A stretch of 64,000 nt of DNA from Cephalotus follicularis (taxonomy: Eukaryota > Streptophyta > Magnoliopsida > Oxalidales > Cephalotaceae). Location of the stretch: NCBI GenBank assembly GCA_001972305.1, contig BDDD01000716.1:62001-126000 (forward strand). The letters run 5' to 3'. Shown here piece after piece: positions 45,664-54,012 of this stretch. Position numbers and translations under genes: made by a program. The notes under the pieces are model-generated. The model worked only from the letters and a program-made list of their open reading frames with translations. It made no database searches and was not told where the DNA came from. Each line of letters begins with the position of its first letter. Position 1 is the stretch's first letter.

Positions 45664-46332
45664 CCAGGTTTCCCGGGTCTTGTTCATTTAAAAAGACGTC
45701 GACTTCTTTTTAAAGGCGTCGATGTCTTTTCTGGGAAATCTCCAGGATATGAATCTTTGAACATCACATCGACTTCTTCTGTGGGAGTCGATGCATTTTC
45801 TGGGAATTGCAGGTAGCTCTAGAAAGGCGTCGATGTCTATGGAAAGACGTCGATGTCTTCTTTAATGTCGTCGATGTCTTTGATGCAGGGATCGATGTTT
45901 TTCAATTGCAAATCTATACAGTAGCTTCTGGCACTAAAGACGTCGATGTCTTCTTGAAAGTAGTCGATGTCTTTATGTAATAACGTCGATGTTATTTCTG
46001 GAAGGACGATGTTTTCATCAGAATTTGTACTTGCACTAAAGACGTCGATGTCTTTTGGAAGGGATCGACTTCTTTCGTACGGACGTCGATGTTATTTCTG
46101 GAAGGACGATGTTTTCATCAGAATTTGAACTTGCACTAAAGACGTCGATGTCTTTTGGAAGGGATCGACTTCTTTCGTACGGACGTCGATGTTATTCCTT
46201 GAAAGTCGATGTCTTCTTCTGCATATGGCATTTTGCTTTGATATTGAACTTGTGATTTCTTGCACATCAAGTAAATTTGTCAAATGCAAATATGTTATCA
46301 TCAAAACAAGGATTGGGACTAAATCGTCAACA
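45664..46332 (-). repeat. Copia D-type LTR piece inside E
   Basis: Near-identical to 43311-43848 plus the LTR tip (ending GTCAACA on the plus strand). A 100-bp segment with its GTCGAT words is present twice in tandem (45991-46090, 46091-46190) but once in the main LTR. Shows that array size changes quickly in this family. Confidence 0.85.
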
Positions 46333-46605
46333 TATTCTTTGGGTCCTGATAGATCCCAACAGACTGTGTAAATTGTATATGCCAAATGGCATGTACACGA
46401 ATAATGTTCTAATGGTACGTTTTGGCAAGTGTCCAGTATTTCTGGGCACTCTATTTATTGGTTATTTGGAACATAGTAAGATATGTGGGTAGCAGAAATA
46501 TTTGGAAATTGAACGGGATTTGAAAGAATCTATCTGAGGAAATTATGAATTACCTGAAAATTGTTGAGTAGATTTTGGTGTGTCATTCTTTGAATGGTTT
46601 CTATG
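46333..46605. other. Unassigned stretch between copia LTR piece and caulimovirid fossil
   Basis: About 270 bp, AT-rich, with no frame, family motif or terminal repeat that I can recognise. Confidence 0.5.
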
Positions 46606-46682
46606 ACTCATTCAAGGTTGTAGTCTCTCAATATTTTGAAAATAGTGTTTGGGAAGGAAAAAGCTCTAGAATTTCTTATCTC

Positions 46683-47158
46683 TATCTCAGTGGGGGATAA
46701 AGATTTTTTCTCATTTTCTTCTATCTCAGTAGGAGATGGAAATTTTCTCTTTCTTGTACTTTCTGTTGCTCTGTCAGATGACAGTGTCTCCATTATTCTT
46801 GGTTTTTCTATGAATGAATGAAAAATTGAACTCTTTTTATATGGACTTGGATGAGTGTGGAATGAATCTCTTTTATATGGATTCAGATGAGTGTGGTTAC
46901 TATTGTTAAATAGTAATTTGTCTGTAAATGGAATGTTCACACACAATGTTTTCATGCGCGCAGAACAAATAATAGTGGTATCACACACAAGAATTTTTTC
47001 AAGCACACACAATGATTGTAAACGTTTTTCAAATGTTTCATTCCTTTGCAGGAATCTTATCCTTATCTTAGTGGAGGATAAAGTATCACTCATAATTTTC
47101 TTTGTCTCAGTGGGAGAGAAAGTATCACTCATAATCTTCTTTATATCAGTGGGAGATA
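46683..47158. repeat. Five copies of a short hairpin word in the caulimovirid fossil
   Basis: TATCTCAGTGGGAGATA or a close variant occurs at 46683-46699, 46722-46738, 47065-47081, 47103-47119 and 47142-47158. Each can pair TATCTC with GAGATA over a short loop. The last three are in near-tandem at 38-39 bp, sharing AAAGTATCACTCATAAT between them. A further two-copy repeat (TTTTATATGGA...GATGAGTGTGG) lies at about 46828-46898 and contains the minus-strand TATA-like CCATATAAAAAG. Confidence 0.7.
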
Positions 47159-49099
47159 AAGTGTCTTCAATAGATTCCATTTCTTATAATCTCGAGAAAG
47201 CTATGATAATGTTTGGAAGTCTTTGAATTGATGTAATGGTTCCTAGATGTATATCAAGAAATCTAACATGTGTAATGAACAAATCCAAATTTATTTTTGA
47301 CAATACTAAATCATTGGGTTGAATAATTTTGTAAAATGTATATAAGTATTTAAAATGTTGTTCTTTTGAAATTGTTAAAATATCTTCAATATTCACAATT
47401 GAAAATGATGAATATGGAATAAATATATCATTCATAATTTTACTAGGAGTATCAAATAATATAACATTCCATTCGTAATGTTTAAGAAGGATAGTTGAAT
47501 ATGACTCAGTTAATCTTTTGACTAAATCTTTTTTGTTTGGAATAGGATTTATAGCAATATGTAATGGTCTAACAATATAATTTATGACTAATCTTGGTGT
47601 TTCTGCATAACTTAAAAGAGATTTGCTAGGCCTAATTAATTTTTTATTAAGTAAATTATGAATTTGTGAAGCGAGTAACTGTTGTTCAAGTTTTTTATTT
47701 GACATAAAATACAAAGTTTTTCGTTTGTTCTTATCAAATTTATAGAGTGTTCTTTAAATATGGATAATATTTTTAAAAGATTAATTTCTTTAGTAATTGG
47801 TTTTTCATTGAAAGTAAACAGAATTTTTTGTTGAAATAATTTTGTTGTAATTCCTTTATTTGTTACTTTAAATGATTTAATAACTTCTAGAAATGGTTGC
47901 CCTAGGATTATTCCTATGTCTATCTTTGATTAGGATAAATGATTGTTTGATGTAAATACCTCCATTACAGATATGGACATCAGAAATTTTGAATTTAACT
48001 CTAAGGTTTTCACTGTTAGCAGTGGATAATTTTTGTTCAGTTTTTTCAAAGAATTTTGTTGGGATTAATTCCTCTTGAATACAATTTATTTGTGCACTTG
48101 AATCTACCAGGACAATTGTTTGAAGTTTAAAAGAATCTTGAATTGTAATAATAATGTTAATATTTCATTTTTGGTATGTTATTCTTTCTGTTAAATTGAC
48201 AAATTTTGTTGTTGTTTCTTCTTGAATTCCTGGTTTAACAAGGTCAATTTATTCAACTTCTTTATCAGAAGAAGATGAAGATGACTGTTTTTGTAATAAA
48301 ATTTGTTTTAAATGTATAATTTGTTTCTTTGTTTAAATTTTTGTAATTCTTGTAAGGTTAAATTTTGTGATGGTGGATTTTAAAATCTTTGGAATATTTT
48401 TTGTAATGTGTAAGGTTGACTAATTGTTGTAATAGGTTCATCTGATATTACATCTCTTAATTTTAATAAATATGCTCTCTTTAATTTTGGGTCATCAATC
48501 TTATCAGATAATTGTATTAGTAAACTTGATTCTTTTTGTTTATCGGTATTCATCATAGAAATTGTTCGATTTTTATTATTTTGAATTTCTAGAGTGACTT
48601 CTTCTAATTTTTTATTATCATCATTCTCATGACTTTCTTGAATACTAGTAATTTCTTCTATAGGAAAATGTTTATTTTCTTTTTCTAAATTTATATTATT
48701 ATATTCTAAAATTTTCTCTTGTTCATAATGTTTTTTAGAATTGTGAATTTTAATGTTAGAATCATTAGATTCTTGTTCAGAATCTAAAGAAGAAATTTTA
48801 ATTTTTTGAACTTGTATTGAATATTCTGGATGTTGGAAACATTCAGTTTCTTCCTTAGAAGTTTGTTCATTAATTTTTTCAATTTCATGTGTTATTAATG
48901 ATGTCTTAATTTTTTCAATTTGCAAAGGAGTTGTTTGAATTTTACTAATTTCAACTTCTTTAGACAATGAATAAATATTTTCATCGTTAATTGTTTCTGT
49001 AAAAGAATACTTATTCTCTTTACCTTTTAATGGTATATTTCCTTCTTCAAAATGATTTTTACTTTCTAAATCTTTATCTTGTAAAATTTTTTCTTCTTC

Positions 49100-49500
49100 A
49101 AAATTTTTTTCTTTTTTGTCATGTTGTTGACTAATATAAATTGGTAAATAGTCAAAAAATATAACATTAGCCTTGATCGTAATCATGAACTCATACCATA
49201 ATATTTGAATATCATTTTGTTCTTCTTCAGAATATTTTTTTAAAGAATTTGGTTCTTTTTTGTAAATATTTTTCTTGAAGGAAATATTTTCTAATTAAAT
49301 CTTTGTTAATTTCAAATGGTTCATTAATTTTAATTTTTTTCGTTTTTGTTTTCTTGTTGATTAATGTAAATAGGTAAATAGTCGAAAAACATAATATGAG
49401 ACTTGATTTTAATCATAAACTCATACCATGCAGTTCGGATATCGTTTTGTTCATTTTCAGAATAAATTTCAAAGAATATGTTTCTTTTTTGCAAATATTT
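49100..49500 (-). repeat. Diverged 230-bp tandem duplication in the caulimovirid fossil
   Basis: Sequence from about 49100-49270 recurs at about 49330-49500 with a 230-bp offset. Both copies encode a MIKIK...FFDYLPIYI.QQ stretch followed by Lys/Glu-rich sequence, and differ at roughly a fifth of positions by eye. Confidence 0.65.
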
Positions 49501-50045
49501 TTCTTGTAAAAAATATTTTCTAATCAGATCTTTATTGATTTCAAATAGTTTGTCAATTTTAATCATTTGAAGTTTTATTTCAGAGTGTGTGGGGGAAATG
49601 GTTTCTAAATCTATAGATTCTTTGATTTTAATAGTATTAGTTTGATTTTTAGATTCATCTGCTTTTTTAATTTCTAATCTAGTGTAACAATTTTTTCTAG
49701 TATGATTAGGTTTTCCACAATAATAACAATTATAATAAACTTTTTTATTTGGTATTTTCAAATTTTCTTTTTGCTCTATTTTTTATTCTATTAGTTGAAT
49801 ATTTTGTTGATTCTTATTAATTTTTATGGTTTGATTCTTATCAATTTTTTGAATTCTTTTATCAATTTCTTTAACTGAAATCTTTCTAAGTTCAGTCTTT
49901 GGAGGTTTCCGATTTTGCATTTGTTTTATTCTTTCATCTAATTTTTTATCTCTATTTGAATTATTACTAGTTTATGAACTACTAAATGATTTCGAAGACA
50001 TAATCCTACATAATTTATTCATGTTTAAAGAAATTTTAAAGTTTC

Positions 50046-50212
50046 AGTTTCACCACGTGCAAATAAATGGTCTTTCTAGTACACGCTTAGAGTAGTTTTC
50101 GATGGTCTACTGGGACTTACACTCCGTCTGCCCTACCACCCCAATTCTCTAACTGCTAGAAAACGATCGATCCTGTGTAGATGCACCCTGCCCAGACGCT
50201 TTAGAAACTTTG
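50046..50212. other. Unassigned 167 bp next to the caulimovirid fossil
   Basis: Less AT-rich than the fossil, no frame or motif recognised. It may be leader sequence of the same virus. Confidence 0.35.
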
Positions 50213-50649
50213 TGTCACACCCCGTTTCACAAATAACATTTATCATGGCAATTTAACATACATTCAGCTTGTACAAAGTGCGGTAAAACTTAAAACTTTG
50301 ATAAAACATCAAACTTGCGGAAGCATTTTGACGACAAGCTGAAAGCAACAGAACCATGTATCCCATACTACATGATTCCCGCATACATTAACAGAAAAGC
50401 GTTGTTAAAAAGCCCACAACTGAGCGTGATCCAAAAGTCGATCAACAACAGTAAAACATTAGTACAATAATCCAAAGTACATCATGTTCTAAGTACGCTA
50501 CTTTACAAAACATTTAAAGAAAAATAAACCCTGTCACATCCCATCCTGACATAGCATTGCCCGGCGATATCCACAACGCTGCTTCAATCTGTAAAAGTAG
50601 GGGGTTAGCCTTTGTCCTCACTCGGCCAAAGTCATAAAAGCAACATAGG
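50213..50649 (-). repeat. Reversed gypsy LTR end, gypsy B-related
   Basis: The minus strand ends GAAACGGGGTGTGACA and carries the hairpin block (complement at 50605-50629) and the CCCCCTAC-T-run-CAG context of gypsy B about 390 bp from that end. Only the last roughly 440 bp of an LTR are present. Confidence 0.72.
50605..50629 (-). other. Conserved LTR inverted repeat in the reversed LTR end
   Basis: In minus-strand sense TTGGCC, 13-base loop, GGCTAA. Against gypsy B one base differs, but as RNA the pair becomes G-U, so the stem is kept. Confidence 0.6.
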
Positions 50650-50825
50650 TGTCACACCCCGTTATTTCGGTGCCACATTTTAGACGAGCATATATGGCGA
50701 TATCAGTATTAACATACATTCCAGCATCTCATTTAACCATATATAACAATATGCGGAAATAGTCAATAAGCCAGAATGTATAAAATTACAAGTCTTCGCA
50801 GTGTAGGGTGATAGATAGGTGGTGC
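50650..50825 (-). repeat. Second reversed gypsy LTR end, E-related
   Basis: The minus strand ends ACGGGGTGTGACA with sequence like the last 150 bp of E (TATCGCCATATATGCT against TATCACCACATATGCT). It faces E's own end in inverted orientation. The boundary with E at about 50825 is approximate. Confidence 0.6.
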
Positions 50826-51402
50826 ACTGTTGGTGCTAGGAGTTAGCGACATGTGATACCTAATTGATGGATGAATTGATTGTACCCTTGTGCGGTATTA
50901 TTGCATATGAATTGTTTATGGCCATTTGGCATGATTGCTTATATATTGGCTCATTTAAATGTTATTTTGATATAAATTGTCATACATGTTGCATTCCTAT
51001 ATTCCTTATCATACATTATCATTCTACTTAGCCAAGTGAGGACAACGGCTAACCCCTACAATTTCAGATTAAGCAAGGATATTGGAGATTGCCGCTGAAC
51101 TTGGAGAGCTTCTTATTTTGATATAAGGTTGATTATTTTAATATTGATGATGTATTGTAATTTGTATTGAATTTGAACGGTTCATACCCCGTGTTATGTT
51201 GTAATTTCCTTATGTAAGGAAAATTGTTGGCTTTTCCCGCACGTAGTATGGGATGCGTGCGGATGACTTATGTTTATATATTTCGGCTTATCTAATGCTT
51301 CCGCAAATTTATTTATGAATTGTGTTGGAATATTAGTTATGCTTAATTCTGATATCACCACATATGCTGTCTATATCGGAATTATGGGAATGGGGTGTGA
51401 CA
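50826..51402 (+). repeat. E LTR, last part
   Basis: Contains TTAGCC...GGCTAA (51028-51052) 350 bp from its end, then CCCCTAC and TTTCAG, and ends GGGGTGTGACA followed by ATCAT. Confidence 0.75.
51028..51052 (+). other. Conserved LTR inverted repeat, E
   Basis: TTAGCC (51028-51033), 13-base loop, GGCTAA (51047-51052). Confidence 0.65.
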
Positions 51403-51438
51403 ATCATCAAAACAAGGATTGGGACTAAATCGTCAACA
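51403..51438 (-). repeat. Copia D 3' LTR tip
   Basis: The 36-bp end of the LTR beyond E, minus strand starting TGTTGACGATTTAG, and matching the tip of the 45664-46332 piece. Confidence 0.85.
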
Positions 51439-51790
51439 ATCTCCCCCTTTTTGATGATGACGAAAATTTGCTCAAAAGGCATAAATTATAAGTAATACCA
51501 ATTTTAAAAATGACATAAGTAAATACCAATTATAATGTAAGTAATGGTAATGATAATAAGAAAGTTCCTGTGCAATATCAATAAGCAATGAGTTTGAGAG
51601 TTCTATTCTAAAATGCATAGCATTTAGTCTCCCATTGAGCCTTTCTCTCAAAATTAAGCATTAGCATTTCTCCCCGTTAGCATTTCTCCCCAATCATAAT
51701 TCTTTTGAGCCATTAGCATTTCTCCCCCTTTTTTGTATAGCATCAAAAAGGTTCTGCAAAAGGCAGAAATTATTAGCTCCCCCTTAATAA
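51439..51790 (-). other. Copia D polypurine tract and further PPT-like tracts
   Basis: AAAAAGGGGGAGAT adjoins the LTR. More GGGGAGAAATGCTAA and AAGGGGGAG tracts follow within 350 bp, some in tandem (51660-51730), echoing copia B. Confidence 0.7.
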
Positions 51791-52108
51791 CAGCAAGGGT
51801 TAAAAGAATATGAATAAGGCAATATGCACAAAAAATATCATAATATCGGCAATGATCATAATTATGGACAATAATTGAGAAAACATTAATCATACAATAC
51901 AATTATATCATAAATCAGAAACTCATTCATACAATCATAAACACAATTCATAAAACACAATCTCATAAACACAATTGCATAAACATTTCATTAATATCAT
52001 AAATTCAAACTTGTTCTTACAAAAACTATAAAAGAAATGAACACTAAGGTTCATTACAACATCAAACAAAAAACAACAACAAGAAATAAAACAGAAACAA
52101 CAACAAGA

Positions 52109-53422
52109 TCATTCATCAGCAGGAGGGGTATCGGATTCGGATTCATCGCCTGAAGTCTCTTCGCAACGATCAATAGTCTTGGAGTCAGCAAGCTTTCTTT
52201 CCATTCTTTTTAGACGCCTCTTTACGACTTTTAGATCGTAGTAGATGGTGTCATCAACGTTTTCGAAGTCAAAATGAATAATTTTATGATCACCCTCCAA
52301 TCTAGTGAGCCGCGAGTTGACTTGCTTAAGTTCATCTTTAAGCGAGGCTTGCATGGCAGCAAATTGAGATTGCATGAACTCCATCATCCTGTCATAATCA
52401 GAAGTGGATGAAGTTCCTTGGGCTTGAGGCTGAGCAGGTGCAGCTTGTTGTTGAGCTTCCCAAGGAGGGTTCACTTCTTGCTCTTCAATGGCAATCATTG
52501 GTCCTTGATCCACTTTAGGCAAATAGGTCCAAATCCCTTCTTGTTTCTTCCACCCCATCTAATTCAACGTACTCTTGTTGTATGTATCTTCTTTCTTCAA
52601 CTTGGTTGCAATATCTCCTTCTAGCCGAATGTGACAATGTTGGAAGACTTTGGTAAGAATGGATCCGAAGGGGAGTACGGATTTCTTTTGTGAAAATGCT
52701 CTTACCATAGTCTTCAGCATGAGGAGAGGAAAACAAAAATCAATTTTTGAAATGATACACCACATTAGGAAAACTTGCATCCTAGATAATTTTGCATACC
52801 CTCCACCGGTGGGTAGAATTTGATGTACGATGAGATGGTGGAGAAGCCTATGGTCTACTGACAATTTATTGGTGGTCAGTGCCATATTGGGATGAAAATT
52901 TGGATCGTTGGGATAAAAAATCAACAAAATTTGGTTAGGGTGAAAACCCTCAACCTCCGGCCATTTTTTGTGTTCAAAAACATATAGACCGGTGTGTGGA
53001 ATATGCAAGATAGAAGCTAGAATCCTAGCATCTAGATAAATCCTCTGCCCTTTAACAGATGAGGAGATTGCAAATTCCTCATTTTGGGCAGAAACCATCC
53101 TTAGGTTAGAATAAAATTCTTTAACCAATTTTATGTAAAATGGGTCAGAAATTTGAACAAGAGGGAGAAGATGGAGGTCATCTAACCAGGAAACAAAGGA
53201 AAATTCGGAAGAACAGAAATCTAAATCAATATTTCTGCCTCCCATTACTCGTTTTTCAACAAAAGATATAGTCCTAATAGGAATTTGCTCTTCAGATGAG
53301 GAATCCGATACAGAGGGATCGGGGGAAGATTCCCTAAGCTCAAGCCTCTGCTTCTTAGCAGATTTCTTAGGCTGAGATGTAGAAGCAACCTTCTTTTTGG
53401 CAACTTGTTTTGACCTCGACAT
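52109..53422 (-). pseudogene. Third frame of copia D: plant 'Transposase_32-like' protein
   Basis: Starts MSRSKQVAKKKVASTSQ (basic, possible nuclear signal), then a Ser/acidic stretch (SSPDPSVSDSSSEEQ). The domain follows, with SFVSWLDDLHLLPLVQ, IKLVKEFYSNLRMV, VKGQRIYLDARILASIL, DHRLLHHLIVHQILPTGGGYAKLSRM and SILTKVFQHC. It is continued by a Gln/Pro/Ala-rich linker and a long coiled coil (FMQSQFAAMQASLKDELKQ, LTRLEGD, LKRMERKLAD) with an acidic tail. Same layout and position as copia A's third frame; no membrane segment seen. Nearly whole, about one break. Confidence 0.8.
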
Positions 53423-53634
53423 ATTGTCAAGCAGATGGTGAGTACACTAGAAAAACACAGGGAATGAAAAATATAGACGGATTGGTCAAGACGAAAGGAG
53501 TTTTTGAGGTTGTAAAAGTGATCAGAGGATTGTTTTCGAACAAAACAGAACGATTTTTGAAGAAAAATAAAGAGAGTAGAAAATTTTTGAAAACTCAGAA
53601 ATGGAGGTAAGATGAGAAATGAGCAAGAGGTCAA

Positions 53635-53643
53635 CTTTTTATG
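53635..53643 (-). promoter_or_regulatory. TATA-like site between word array and third frame of copia D
   Basis: The minus strand reads CATAAAAAG about 210 bp upstream of the third-frame ATG and directly downstream of the word array. Weak on its own; noted because LTR arrays have the same array-then-TATA layout. Confidence 0.3.
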
Positions 53644-53644
53644 A

Positions 53645-53930
53645 AGCAGTCGATTTTCTGAGCAAAAGACATCGACGTGATTCAAAAGAAGTCGACGCGA
53701 TCTTTAAAATAAAGCTACAAAAACGGTGCGTTTTATAAAGCATCGACGCGTTTGAAATGAAGTCGACGTGTTTCAAGAAAAACACAAAGAGATCGACGTT
53801 TTACAAAAAAGGTCGACGTGATTTTCATAAGTCACAAGTTTTCCAGAAAAGGAGTCGACGCCATTTTGTAAAGCATAAAAATTTCCAAAAAAGGAGTCGA
53901 CGTTTTTGTGTAGCATAGCACAAAATTAAG
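53645..53930. repeat. GTCGAC-word array in the pol/third-frame spacer of copia D
   Basis: Nine words: AGTCGATTTTC, GACATCGACGTGATT, GAAGTCGACGCGATC, GCATCGACGCGTTT, GAAGTCGACGTGTTT, GAGATCGACGTTTT, AGGTCGACGTGATT, GAGTCGACGCCATT and GAGTCGACGTTTT. Spacing about 20-45 bp. Confidence 0.85.
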
Positions 53931-54012
53931 CAAAAACAGAACAATTTTTCTCAAAACAATCATCACATCAAATTAACATTCAATCAAACATATCATTCAA
54001 ACATAATACACA

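Larger units (their letters stand above)
46606..50045 (-). mobile_element. Endogenous caulimovirid (plant pararetrovirus) fossil
   Basis: Minus-strand order: basic N-terminal part (about 50045-49780), a CCHC knuckle CYYCGKPNHTRKNC (near 49690-49740) as in caulimovirid coat proteins, a Lys/Glu/Ile-rich region (49450-48380), an aspartic-protease-like stretch (VDSSAQINCIQEELIP, about 48130-47940), reverse-transcriptase pieces (RLVINY, NPIPNKKDLVKRL; about 47760-47190), and a repeat-rich region with hairpins and TATA-like sites (47180-46640). The PNKKDL and protease context fits Caulimoviridae better than gypsy; genus not assigned. Extremely AT-rich. Broken many times; clearly old. No LTRs, as expected. 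Confidence 0.75.
43849..51402 (+). mobile_element. E: gypsy-type LTR inserted in the copia D LTR, itself filled with other elements
   Basis: Starts TGTAATAACCGC and ends GGGGTGTGACA, with perfect target duplication ATCAT (43844-43848, 51403-51407). Own sequence: 43849-45663 and about 50826-51402. In between lie a copia D-type LTR piece, an unassigned stretch, the caulimovirid fossil and two reversed LTR ends. No gypsy gag or pol is seen, so it may be a solo LTR of about 2.4 kb. Younger than copia D. Confidence 0.75.

Noticed and set aside
46608-47180. 190-codon minus-strand frame with repeated LSPTE words
   Set aside because: It follows from the hairpin repeats in the caulimovirid fossil; a protein role cannot be supported, so it is described as a repeat region.
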